Source: Chelonoidis abingdonii (taxonomy: Eukaryota > Chordata > Testudines > Testudinidae). From it: 64,000 nt of DNA. The DNA lies in contig NC_133777.1 of the NCBI RefSeq assembly GCF_003597395.2, positions 10,947,764 through 11,011,763 of the forward strand. Direction: 5' to 3'. The notes beneath the pieces were generated by a model. It was given only the letters and a program-made list of their open reading frames with translations, was not told where the DNA came from and did no database searches. Position 1 is the first letter of the stretch. The number at the start of each line of letters is the position of its first letter. Of this stretch, positions 1 to 12,600 are shown one piece after another. Made by a program: the position numbers and the translations under genes.

Positions 1-1080
1 CAGACGCTCAGTTGCCTTGGAAAAGTCTTATCCCAGGACTTCCAGAAGGAAACAAAGGGCAAACCTGCTAGCGCACCCTGTCCCACCCTCTACCGCTACA
101 GCTCTGTCCCCTGCAGGGTGCTTTCAGCCCTCCGAGGCACCAGGGCTGGAGCGGAGCTGCACGGGGCTCGCGGAAGGGGTCTGCGGTGCAGCCGGGGATT
201 GCATAGTAGACGGGAAGGCGGGTGCCTGGCTGCGCCCAAAGCAGCCTGAATGCCCCCGGGCAGCCGGACTCACCGTGAGCTGCTGCTCCACGCTCGGATC
301 CTTCCTGGCCGAGCTGGGGCTCGGAGCCAGGCCTCCTGCTCCTGTCCGCCTCTGCCCCGCGCTGAGAGGGCTGCCCAGGGGGGAAGCCATTGGGCTGGGC
401 CCCGCCAGCGGGCTGCAGGAGACAGGGAGAGCGGTTCGCAGCCGCAGCCCCAGCCCCGGGGAGGAGACCTGCGGTCTCCGGGCGGCAGGTGACATCAGCG
501 CGCGGCTGTAGCAGCACGAGGCGGCGGCGAGCAGCTCCGAGCTGCACCAGCGCCAGGGAGCCACCGGGCGGTGGAGGATGCAGGGTTTCGGCACGACTCC
601 CGCACGCCCCATCAGTGCCACTCCCTGCTGAGGCCGGGTACGGGACCGGCCCAGATGCTCAGCACCTGGGTGCGGCCCACAAGCCCTCTGCCTGCAGGCT
701 AAAGCGCCGCTGGGCTGTAGGGAGCAGTGCCTGGTCAGCGCAGCGAAACCCGGACTCGGCCTGGAGCTAGCGCCCTAGAAGCACAGAGCTACTCGCCTCT
801 GCCTCACCGTGACCGCAGGGCACCTCCTCTGCCCCCAGCCCATCAGCGCCTTGGGCATAGCAGGCTCCGCTGCTGCCCCAGCTCCTCCTGGCACTGCAGC
901 TCGGGAAGAACAACGTTCAGGGGGCCAGAACACCAGGAGCCCTGCTGGCCCCCGGGAATTATTTGAGATGCAGGGAAAATGAACCCAATCGCTAGCTGCA
1001 TGTGGCTCCTTCAGCAAGTCAGGGACAGCATAGTTGAAGATGCCTGTTTTCCCAGGCACATTCCCTACCCGCTCCTCCCG
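1..1080 (-). promoter_or_regulatory. CpG-rich block, probable 5' end of a neighbouring minus-strand gene
   Basis: The first 1 kb is much richer in GC and CpG than the following sequence. On the minus strand a strong donor (CACG|GTGAGT, exon end at 274) could close an untranslated first exon. In amniotes I recall CHST12 following EIF3B in the same direction, which would put its 5' end here. No recognisable protein is encoded. Gene identity is an inference. Confidence 0.4.
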
Positions 1081-4000
1081 CCCCTGCCTACTTAAGCACT
1101 AACCCCGCAGTTTTAGATGTTTGAGGTACAACCCCTTAGTGAAATAGTTGAGTTTAAGAGGCTATTGTCCTTGTTCCTAGTTCCAGGTAGAACTCTTAAT
1201 ATTGGCAGGTGAGAGGGGTAGACCTCCTTGGATTTCCTGCTAGTTTGCTGCACAGTGAAAAACAAGGAATGAGTGTTCTATTTTAATTACTGGGGCTTAT
1301 TAGCATAGTGAATTATACCAAGCAAGACTGAACTAGATAAAATGCTAGAGATTTAATTTAGAGGGCTCAAGTCTAGGCCCAGCCCTAAGAGACAACCACT
1401 GACGTTAGTTAAGAAGAAAAAAACCTGGATTCAACCACTTCCATTCACAGCAGGGAGAAAGAAGAGGGATTGTTTAATGAAAAAAACACATTTCAGGAGA
1501 AAGTCATTTTATTTTTTATCAAAACAAAGAACTTGACTAATTTTTAATATAATGGGCCCTGAGCTGTTTGTCTTATTTTAACAGTGGTAAGACTAAAAGG
1601 TATTTCAGAAGTCAGAAAAAACAACATTAAGTGATTGAGGCATACACACTTTAAACACAAAACAGGATAGAGCAACTACTAGATAAAGGGAGTCTTCTTC
1701 CCAGTACAACTCCTTTAGTTGTCTAGTGCCCTGTCAGATGGAAAATACTGGGGATTGATCATACACTAAGCACACTGGACCAGGACACTCTTGAAGGAGA
1801 GGCAGGAACTACAGGAATGTAGCTGTTTCTCCTCTTGCTAGAAACATTGCAAATGGTCATAGCCTCTCTCTTTAATTATTAAAGATTCAATGACATTTCT
1901 CATAGAAAAGGGTTAGCAGCACTGTTCCAGGTAAAATGACTATAGGAAAATTCTAAGCAAGTGTCGAGTAATGTTGCTCTACCACATTATTGAACAGCTG
2001 CATTTCAGTGGCAGGCAGAGAGATTGCAAACTGTGTAGTGTAGTAAAAACACTTAAGGTAAGTGCTACAAAAAAGAAACCCTTCTAGAGCAGCAGCATGA
2101 ATCACTAGTGACATCAGTCAATACTGAAGTTAAAAAAATCCAGCTAATGATTTGCTGAAGGAGTACTGACTCGACTTCCAAAGTGCCTCATACAACATGA
2201 GCATAAGTAGCAGAATTTACTACATCATAAATATTTAAACAATACACTCCTTCACTAGTGACCTGAAGAAGTAAGTTAATATCTGTCATCCTGAAGAAGC
2301 CCAAGGTTCTTTACAACTTATATAAAACTGTAGTATATAAAGGTCTTACTTCATGCATCAGTTGTGTGCTCTAAGCATAATAAATCCACTTAAAACCAGA
2401 AAGGAAATACAGTAGACAGGATTTCTTGGCTTGTGATTGTAAGGTACAAAACAGACACTTGATATTATTTGCATTAGTCTAGCGCAGTGATTCTCAACCC
2501 TAGGCAGCAAGCAGTCTGCAGGCCAAATCAGCACACAGTTGCAGCGCATGTGACATCCTCAGGGTGTGTGTCTCTCTCCCCTCCTCTCAGGATCATGATG
2601 CTTTAGGTTACTATATCCAAACGTGTCCAGCAGATCTGTCTCTAGTAGTTTCACTGCTCATTATTGCCAAAAAGTACAGAGTATCCTGTACCAAAAGGTA
2701 TATGCATCACTGAAAAACGAGAAGGCATATTGGACAAGACTAAACTTATTCTCCAAACCCCAACAATTAAACAGAAATTCAGATCACAACAATGTGTTAT
2801 GGGAGAATATTTCCCTCTTCAGAAATAGTCAGAACACTTACCTAGCTGTCAAAATGGCAGACAGTTTGACATTTTGCAGTAATGCGCTTCACAAGCTGAA
2901 TTCTGGGACTGTTGATGGGTAAAGGACAAAAATCACCCCCACTACAGGAATTACTTCAGTCCCATAATAAATCCTGTATGCCAACCATGAACAAAATATC
3001 TTATTGGCAACCAATCTTTGGACTTCCACAAGACAGTTTCTCACTACTGAAGTGGTATTAAAATGACTTCTTTTATTTAAAAAGTATTCCTTCAACATGC
3101 TATAACCTTGCAGAATCACTTCTGAAAGATTTAAAAAAAAAAAAAAAAAAACAAGATTAAGGGATAAACTTCATTATGGATTATCTAAAAAAATGTAATT
3201 ATCTACATTCTGTGTGGGTATCTGGAATTCTGTTTACGTAGCCCATGATAAATATTTATTGCTTATTTTTCTGAAGGATGAAAGTTGGTGGTACAAGACA
3301 GACAGTATTGATTTGTATTTTCACCATAAAACATGCTCATTTAAGAGCTCTTATCTGCTAAGAACTAGATTCTTACAGTTTATTTGGTTTTGCTGCTGCT
3401 GCATGGAAGTCTGCTCAAGAGGAGCTGATCCAGAAGTTAAGTACTCTGTACTTTCTTCACCACAAGGCATAGGGCTCCAGACATCAGAATATAGGCTTCC
3501 TTGTATATCCAAAGGCACACATGAAGAGTGTGCTCCTCTGAACAGATTTTCAACCAAAGCTTGCAAATAAAACCCATGAAATCTCCTATAATCCTGCTGT
3601 TGCCAATAGCTACATCTTGTAAGGAGGTCTCAGAAATTCACACACTGATCGTCAAATCATTGCACTATAGTTATTAAAAACATGTAAGCCAGTCTGCCAC
3701 CTAATACACCATGGACTAAATAAAGATCAGTGCAGCCATGAAGGAATTGGGATACAAAAAACCAAATGCAGTTGCAAATTCTGAACACTGACATTCATAT
3801 TCAGATAATGATCAACTTTGGTCATTCAGGGGAAGATTTCTACAGAACACACGGACGGCCTGTTTTAGGTATAGGTCTGCTTTTATTTCCATGTTCAACC
3901 TGTTGAATCCTGTCACAATCTGAATGGAGGAGGGTACAGCCCACTGTAGTGCTGCTTCAGCACACTAACATACATCATATGAAAAATGGTTCTCCTGCTG

Positions 4001-4700
4001 ATCTTTCCCCACACAAAACAAACACCTGTCCATGCACCTGGGACATAAAAAGACTCCTCTGCAAACAGAAGCATTGTGAGCGTGCAAGACACTGGAAGGT
4101 GCATGGATAATGCTCATGTACTGGCAACAGTTCAAAATTGCCAACTGGTAAGCAATGCACAGGAGTCAGACAGTAAATACTGGTGGTGGATTTAAAAAGA
4201 AAGACAACCCCCTCCCAAATGAATAAAAATTTAAAAGCAGTGCCTTTCAAATAGCCCCACTGCTGACAGTGAGGTTTAAAGGCACTACAATACGTCAGAA
4301 TGGAGAGAACCTGGTGCATTCACCGTCCAGAGTGAGAGAATATGGATTAAAAACTCCAAAGATGGTGTAGGCTTTCTGAAAATAAATGAACCTCTTTTCA
4401 GTACAAGATATGGCGGTGCTGCAGAGAAGGGAAAAAAAAGGAAAAAGTCACACAAAAAAAAATCAGAACTCTCACAGCTGCTAACAAGGGAAAGGCAGTT
4501 CTCTTACTGCACTCCACTTACCCTTCGCTGTTGTGCTGTCCCAGTAACTCATTAGCTGAAGCCTATTTAATCCAGAAGACTGCTTCTCCCCCTTTCTTAC
4601 CTCCACTCTTCCACATCCCCCAAATACTGGCAAGAGGACATACCTGGCCACTGGAACTAAACACATATTTAGAGGGTTTAAGTGACATCTGTGCATTTTT
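1081..4700. other. Intergenic or intronic AT-rich sequence with no recognised gene
   Basis: No conserved coding frames were recognised. Poly(A) occurs at 3132-3150. At 2485-2575 a short stretch starting CAGTGATTCTCAACCC resembles one end of a hAT-type element. Confidence 0.5.
2485..2575 (+). mobile_element. hAT-like element end (fragment)
   Basis: It begins CAGTGATTCTCAACCC, a terminus seen in many vertebrate hAT-derived repeats, followed by a GC-richer tract (AGCACACAGTTGCAGC). No matching right end was found, so this is a truncated fragment. Confidence 0.45.
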
Positions 4701-4719
4701 GGATGGTGAGGGGATTTTA

Positions 4720-4880
4720 GTATTCATCCCTTACACTGATGGGGCCGCTGCCTTAATTCCAGTCACTATGTGGTTAAGTGACTTGCCCAGGGTCAGCCAG
4801 AAGTCTGAGATGGTACAGGGAACTAAACCCACATCCCTTGAGTCCTGGGCTAGTGCCATAACTACTGAACAATATTTCCT
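4720..4880 (-). repeat. MIR-like SINE fragment
   Basis: The plus strand reads TTAAGTGACTTGCCCAGGGT followed by a decayed CAGCCAG..GGAACTAAACCCACA. This is the reverse complement of the MIR core (GTGACCTTGGGCAAGT and tRNA-related head). An old, diverged copy. Confidence 0.6.
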
Positions 4881-5964
4881 CTCTAACACAAGTGATTTAA
4901 GCCTTCTAAGTACAAGTTTCTCAGATCCAACAACTAGGGCTATCCTCTTGTGACAATCTGGGGAATCTCTCTGTATGATTTAGGAACTCAGAATATGAAT
5001 TCTAAGCAACTTTATCAAGCTGTAAACTCCATTCTGAACGGTTTGCCCTTTCATTTATCTGCCATCTTATTACCTCCATGTTGGACTGAATTTCCAAGAT
5101 GTGGTGGCACAGGGCTAACAGTCTTGATAGTTCTCTATTGAAAAAACAGCATCTTGAGACAAAAGCCTGGCTCCTACCCAGGAAAACTGTCAGGGGAGAT
5201 GTCGCCTGGCAACAAAAAGTTACCTGCAGGGGTCTGTAATCACCCGAGGAGGCTGATTGGAGGTAACTTAACAGAGGAGACTAGAAAGTTAGAGGGCAGG
5301 AGGTGCTATACTTGGGGTCTTTCTTCAGCCATTTTCCCTCAGTTTGAGCTGGTGAAGCTGCTGAAGAAGCCAGATGAGGCAGGAGGGAATTCTGCCTATC
5401 TGAACACAGATTGTCCCTCAAAGTAAAGATGTGCTAGAGCAAAGGGTACTGCATTCAGGGTGATATCTTCTAAGTGATCAGTGCTTTCTTGCTGAAGTAA
5501 AAAGCCATGGTGTCTTCAGAATCGCATGCAAAGTCTGTGTGTTTTGTGCTACACCTCATGTTCCCCTGAAGAGTTAACTTGAAACTAGAGCACCCACTAT
5601 GGCTGGAATTCTGGGAGAGGTGTGTTTAAGCTACAAGGGACCCTGAGCGGTCCCACTGGTCCCAGAGGCTAGGCTTGGCTCAGCTCTCAGGAGGGGGTGC
5701 TAGAAAGAGGAACTGCATCCTAACAGTGTGCCTAGACACACCAAGCCAGACAAGTGCTCTGTTCAGATTCTGGAGGCCTACAGTGGGATTCAGGGTTTGG
5801 ATCTCCTTCACAACAGTCTGGAAAGTATCCAAGAAGGAAAGTTCCACTAGATCTGCAACACCTATTGCCAATATTTGGGGGATATATTGGAGTATGCAGC
5901 AATGTAAGCAGCCTTCTGGATTAAAACAGGCTTCAAATAAATGCTTATAATGAATAAGCACTTT
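4881..5964. other. Sequence with no recognised gene, possibly an old retroelement
   Basis: A GC-moderate segment (about 5150-5450) and an open but unrecognised frame (5680-5982, minus) look like decayed repeat material, but I cannot name a family. No conserved protein was recognised. Confidence 0.3.
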
Positions 5965-6570
5965 CAGTAATACTAAATACAAGTGTTTATTACATGTTGA
6001 AATCTCAGTGGCATTTTTAGGAAGAGGTAGCAGAATGCATGAGGACTTTTGTCAATTCAAGAGCAACATCTGACTTTAGAGTATGCAAATTTGTTCTGTA
6101 ATTAAAACCTTCTTAGTGCATGAGAACATTGTTTACACCAATTCAAGGTCATACGGTTCCAACAACCAGAACACAAAATTTACCTCTCCTCTAGCATAAT
6201 TATAAACATTTCTCATAATGCATAGGCACTTTCATCAAGTGCCTGCAATGCATCATGTTTAAGAATTGACTCAGATTCTCAGTCTTTGAAAGGATCAAGA
6301 AGAGAAGGATGCACTCTGCCAGTAGATTTACAAGCGGACCTAACCATTCACTTCGAAGAAAGAAAGCTTTATCATTTCTGGCCACTAGCACTACAATTGC
6401 CAAGTACGAAAGCCAAGTCAAAGGTATAGAAACATTCATTTTTGCACTCTATAAGCCTTAAGCTTTCCCATAAACAGTGCTTTTACGCAGGTTGGAGGTA
6501 TGCTGCAACAGCTGATAGGAAAGATATTTCTCAACTGAAAGGCAATCTGTCTTACCACAGTTTTATTGGA
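5965..6570 (-). other. EIF3B: Probable EIF3B 3' untranslated region
   Basis: This is the stretch after the stop codon on the minus strand. It has no conserved coding content. The only AATAAA at a plausible distance is at 5991-5986, so the transcript probably ends near 5965-5970. A hexamer at 6567-6562 sits only four bases past the stop and is unlikely to be used. The length of about 600 nt is an inference. Confidence 0.45.
5986..5991 (-). terminator. Candidate EIF3B polyadenylation signal AATAAA
   Basis: Canonical AATAAA on the minus strand about 580 nt after the stop, followed by a GT/T-rich stretch (CTTGTATTTAGT). It is chosen by position and motif only. Confidence 0.4.
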
Positions 6571-6674
6571 CTACTCTGGTTCTGCAATGGTAATAATTTC
6601 TTCATTGATAAAAAACTCAACAGTCTCCTCTTCCCAGTCATCTACATTGCTGTCCAGCTCATCTGTGTCCACTC
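6571..6674 (-). CDS. EIF3B: EIF3B last coding exon with stop
   Basis: 104 nt. Acceptor TTCTTCCAG. It encodes [20 protein letters not shown], then a diverged tail ending IAEPE, and stops at TAG (6573-6571). The [10 protein letters not shown] block is the conserved acidic C-terminus of eIF3b. Confidence 0.95.
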
Positions 6675-9600
6675 CTGGAAGAAAAGAAGAGGCATTAGTC
6701 CTGAATACCTCCACCAAGGCGGCAAAAATGCCTAATGTATTTCCACAAAAGGAAAATACGCATCACTGGCCTCCAGCACGTTATGTGCAAAACCATCAGT
6801 ACTGACCACACTGGGCAGCAACAGTAGCCTTCTCCCTACTCACCACCTCAAGACAGATGGAAAAAACAAAGGATGGGAAAGAGAATACCTAAGGAGTGAG
6901 CAAACCTGCTACAGCATGGGTCAAGGGATTATTTTTGGCAGGAGGAGGAATGTTAAAAAGGGACCCCAACCCACCACAAAGAGGAGGTTTTCGACTCACA
7001 AACACTGATCCACTACCAAAAGACTGCTTCTATAGCCTGAGTGATGTTTGTTTAAGCACCAAACAAACATCTTTACAATGCTGCCAGTAACTGGTTTACC
7101 TCCTCGCAGCTCTAAACGCTCATTCTTCTGTTCCAAATACAATTCTTGTGCCATCTTGCGGTATTTCCTGAACTCCTCCATCATTGTACGTCTTCTTTCT
7201 ACGAGCTCCTACAGAAGCAAAACAAGAGGTTAATAAGCCCATCATCCCACGGTGACGCACTTTACTGCATTTGGAAGTGATCTAGGGGTTTTCTGCTTAT
7301 GAATGCAGCTACTGACAGATAATCATCAGCGTTTAAGACACCTTTTTCCAGCATGGCAAGATGGGTTTATGGTTTCTGTGAAATTTTTATACTAAAACTG
7401 GCTAACAGTCAGCTACCAGGAACCCACAAGTCCCAGCCAAGATTACTCAAGTATCTTTACTCAACAGAAATTCTTCCTGATTCCTCCTCCAACATATACC
7501 AGTAACACCATGCCTCAGTTTCTTCAAGTGAAGAACTAGCAAAATTTGCCTTATTGCCTTCCCTACACATATGCTTGTGTTTGAGTTCATAATGTTCCTG
7601 GCTGAGTCATCTGGGGACTGAATCTGGGAAACCTGGACCTAAAACACAACGGCCTCTCCTACTTGACAAAAAATGGACAATATCTATTAAAATGGAGGCG
7701 GCAGCAGCAGACTCAAAACTATATGGCTCAGTCAGTGAAATGAGACAAAGACACACTAGATTAGTATGGATTACAAGTGCATCAGCTGCCTTTCATTGAT
7801 TGTGTCCCAGAAGCTTCTTACCTTTGAGGCTTTGGTTTGGCTTAGACGATCCTTCTGTTCAAAAATCTTGGAGTACCTCTTCAGGTCCTTCTTAATTTGC
7901 TGCAACAGAGAATTTATGTCAAACAGTACTAGAGACCACCATAATGTGTAAGAGTGCCACTTCAGGCATGCTTTGGCATACCCAGCATTTTTGCAAGTTT
8001 CCTTATGTCTGTTAAAAAAAAACCTCTCTTCTCTATCATTTATAGTTTCTCTTCCTTGCTTAGGCCTATAGATACTTCCAGTTTTTCTGTACATGGGCAA
8101 CCACTGGAGTTTGGATAGCCAAAGTCTGCTCCTTATCCTAGTTTTCAACAGTCCTCTCTGCTCCTATTACCTTTCCTTCTAGTTTCCTCAGAACGTTCTC
8201 CTCCTCACCCCCCACACAAGAACAAGTTTGTAATAGGAAAAGCAACAACTCAAATTGAGTACTGTTACATACCCAGAACCATTTCAACATACAGATTCCC
8301 CCAATGAATTTGTGAACAGCTCTCACATTGCATAAGCACAGAGAGAAAACTCTACAGCAGTTTTCCATTCCCCAGCTTAAACCACACCCTTGTGACTCGA
8401 CCACTCTTGAATTCTCCATACCAATGCTCACGCCAGAAGAGTTAAACTGAGATACAACACCTTTATCTGATCCTGGCTGAGCAAGGTTGGAGGTCGGGGT
8501 CTCCACAGTAGCTGACAGAACCGGTCTTTATTGTTTTTCTGAAGGAGACGACCCTGGAAGGTCCACAGCCAGTAGGCATTGTCCACCTGGAAAACAGTAA
8601 GTGAGAAATCTCACTCATGTCTAAGAGTTTTATACTGTGCTACCCCATTGCCATATATCTGAATGCATTCCATGGAAAAATTAACAGGAAAGTCCCTAGT
8701 GGGACTCGAGTCTCTGGAACTTCTACCTTTTCAGAGTGAACACACTGCTGGAGGTAGGTTTGGTGTTCCCCCCCCCCCNNNNNNNNNNNNNNNNNNNNNN
8801 NNNNNNNNNNNNNNNNNNNNNNNNNNNNNNNNNNNNNNNNNNNNNNNNNNNNNNNNNNNNNNNNNNNNNNNNNNNNNNNNNNNNNNNNNNNNNNNNNNNN
8901 NNNNNNNNNNNNNNNNNNNNNNNNNNNNNNNNNNNNNNNNNNNNNNNNNNNNNNNNNNNNNNNNNNNNNNNNNNNNNNNNNNNNNNNNNNNNNNNNNNNN
9001 NNNNNNNNNNNNNNNNNNNNNNNNNNNNNNNNNNNNNNNNNNNNNNNNNNNNNNNNNNNNNNNNNNNNNNNNNNNNNNNNNNNNNNNNNNNNNNNNNNNN
9101 NNNNNNNNNNNNNNNNNNNNNNNNNNNNNNNNNNNNNNNNNNNNNNNNNNNNNNNNNNNNNNNNNNNNNNNNNNNNNNNNNNNNNNNNNNNNNNNNNNNN
9201 NNNNNNNNNNNNNNNNNNNNNNNNNNNNNNNNNNNNNNNNNNNNNNNNNNNNNNNNNNNNNNNNNNNNNNNNNNNNNNNGGAATTATTTAGGATGATGCA
9301 AGGAGGGGGTAAATAGGGGAAATGGGTGGAATTAAGAAAGGGAGCATTTCAAAAGGAAGGTAGGCAAAACTTCATGTCCGTGCAATCTGCTGGGCCAAGG
9401 AATAGCCCCCGTCACCTAACCATTTATAGAGAACAATGGACAAATCCTAAAATACACTGGTGGAATGGATCTACTTGTATCTTGGGGCTTCTCTGACCCC
9501 CACCCCACCCCCAAAATAGAGGGATCTATACTAGGTGGTGACATTCTTTATGAACACACCCACAAAATCTCATCAATATTAACAAGATTACCATTTTTTC

Positions 9601-12600
9601 ATTGCTGGTGTTTAAATGGGTTCTCTCAAGGTTTTTAAAAATCACACCTATTTCTTCATATTTTTGTGAACAAACAATGGGGAATAGTTTTAAGCTTTGT
9701 ATCTTTCTAGGCTTAAAGTTCCTTAACATGTTTTTCCCCCCTCCAAAGTCATAACGAAACCACATTATGAATGCACTTGGGGTACAGCCAAAATTTCACA
9801 ACCATGGTGTAAATATGGCTATTTCTGTAGCAAAGACAAAGTCCAAAATAACACAGATTTCTAAATGAGAAGCAGGGCTTTTCCATTAACATCTGTAAAA
9901 CTCAGTAGTACACAGAATAACCACATGGGTTTTCATAGATTCCAAGGCCAGAAGGCCATTATGGATCATCTAGTCTGATCTCCTATATACAGGCCATAGA
10001 ACTTCCCCAAAATAATTCCTAGAGCATGTATTTTAGAAAAAATCTTAAACCTTGATTTAAAAATAGTCAGAGATGGAGAATCCACCCCAAACTGTTCCAA
10101 TGGTTAATTACTTTCACTGTTTTTTTTTGTTTGTTTTTTTTTACACTGAATTGTGTTAAACCTGTTAAGACTGAAGAACCCATTGTTAAATATTTGTTCC
10201 CATGTAGGTCCTTATAGACTGTAATCAAGTCACCCCATAACCTTTTATTTGTTAAGCTAAATAGACCACGCTCCCTAAGTCTATCACTATTATAGCCGAG
10301 TGGCAGATACACCATCAATATGGTCGACTTAGGGTACCCTCTCTACACACATGCACATCATTTGAAAGCTTATGATGTCTACTTTAAGATAAAGTATAAT
10401 AGAACTCTCAGGTGGTGCCATTACCACAGAAACAAAGATAAACAATGACACCACCAACAGGTTGAAATGACCACTTTGAAAAACGTGTGTGTTATGACCC
10501 TATGTATTACTTCAAGGCATAAAATTGAATTTCTTTGAGATTTCACAGCATCACAACAATCTAAAAGGATAAAACAAAATAATCAATTTGTACAGGTGTC
10601 ACTGAAATGTAACACTGTTGGTCATATTTCTAGTTAACATTATCATCTTGTCCAGAACAAAAAGTGTTGAGAGCACATGGATTACCAATCTTCAATGCCC
10701 GCACAGTTCTGTGCAGTGAAGATTGTTCTGACTACAGACAGCTGATTTTGCAGTGACTCTTTACTAGTAATGGCACAAATAACGTCTTGTAGAAGCTTAG
10801 ATGCCACTGAGCCCTTGAAGAAAAGAGAAGTAGTTCATCCACATTTTTCCATCCATGTTGCAATGGTGATCCAATATTTGGTTTGCCTATGCACAAAGAC
10901 ATCCAAATCTTTGTTTGCCAAGATGCTCTGCTGACATACTCTTCAAAACCATCCTCACACAGTGGGAGTTTGGCCAGTGACTTGCCCTTTTTGATGGCTA
11001 AGCTGAAATACAAGCAATTCAGGTCTCTGTGAGTCTTCTTTTCTGTGTCTTGTAATGCAGCACTGCTACCAGATTCCATGCTGCAGAAATTGTCACTGGT
11101 CAGTCACCACTTGAGAGATCTCGCCAAATGGAGAGTAAGTTCCCTATGTTTCTACAACATTAAATTCAGATTCTTTCCGCAATATCAACTAGGGAGAACA
11201 GTCACAGCCTATTAATGCATGGACAGCAGGAAATATGTTGCAGAAGACAGGAGGGAGTGCATCTAATTGTATGCACAGGTATGAAGTGACGCTTGTCAGT
11301 GGTGCTAGTAATAATGCCAGTTTTAATCCATATGTCATCTGCATGTTCCATTTTTGGAAAGTATGGAACAGCAAGGACCAAGACATGTGTATCAATATGG
11401 TTCCTTTGACATCCAGAGACCCAAAGGCCATACCTGGTACATAACAGCATTCAGAAGCATCTTTGTCTCTGCTTCCTCGAATACTGTGCTAGTCTGAGCT
11501 TCTTTCAACACCTCTACTGGTGATGTATTTTACTACTTCCCCACTGGAAAAGCCTCCAGCAAGAAGGTGTGTTTGTACCCTGGTTGCTCCTACACTGGTG
11601 CATTTTGAACCATATATCCACAGAGGAATTTTACAAGTGACTGCTTTTTGGACACCAACTTTAAAACCTCTCCATATGGAAGCAGACGGCATCCAATTAC
11701 TTGGTATTTCTTGCATCCCACTTTGGTACCTGCCCAGCGTGATCTGAATGAGTGAAATTTGTCTCCAGCCATCATTTGTATGACTGCCATTGCACCTCTG
11801 ACGTACACTGTGGAAAACAACTTTTGGACTAATAGCTGCTCTGATGGTCGCTCCTTTTCCAGGTTTAAATTTGGTGGTCTTGGCCATGTCAGTAAATGTC
11901 TTAATGCTAGATTTCTTGACTGGGCTGAAGCTGTTTCTCCCATCACAATAAAATGCATCTCACAAGTCTTCCAATTTGTTCAACAACATCTGTTGTTTTA
12001 ATTAGAGACTCTTAATATATCTGATGTTACATGCAGTTCAGCAAATATGTTGAAAAGCACCTCCAGATTCAGGATCAAAAGGGTTTGTCATATTGTGGGT
12101 AAGAGCTGTAACCCTTCTCCAGTACAGAGGCAATGACTTTGTTTTCACTATTTTTTTTTTGTTAAATCACTTCTCTCATAGCTTTTGCATATTCATAATT
12201 TGAAGCTGTATATTGTCCTCTCTGACACTGACATGTGCATTGTCACTGAATTAAAAAGCTAGTTTCTATACTATTTCAAAGGTCAGTACTGCATGGAAAA
12301 GCAATTTCAAACTAAAACCTTCTACCAGGCAGACTCAATGCTATACTGTAGACACAAAAGCTTACAAATGGAGAAGCATTACATTAGGAATTCATATGCA
12401 TTTCTATCTACCCACTATGCAGCACAAACTGTAGGCATGCAATCTATTCCTACTGGTACAATCTTCAGTGAGAGACTGATCTTGTCAGCAAGTTTCAATT
12501 GAAAATATAGAAAACTATGATAATCACTTGTGAGATATTTTGACAATTAAGAACATGTGATGTGAGAACATTTCATGTTAGTGTATTGCAAAACACTGAT

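Noticed and set aside
17..621. Overlapping open frames on both strands in the first 600 bases
   Set aside because: CpG-island composition removes stops in all frames; none shows conserved protein sequence. Only a possible untranslated exon is retained as an inference.
6200..6439. 79-residue minus-strand frame below the EIF3B stop
   Set aside because: Falls in the presumed 3' untranslated region; no family recognised and no splice signals.
8388..8420. GAGTCACAAG on the minus strand resembling the end of the missing EIF3B exon (WSHK)
   Set aside because: The preceding bases do not encode the conserved SVSWW sequence, and it lies downstream of exon 15, in the wrong order.
8663..9316. Long open frames spanning the N gap
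   Set aside because: Their length comes only from undetermined bases. The same applies to the frames over 42546-42855.
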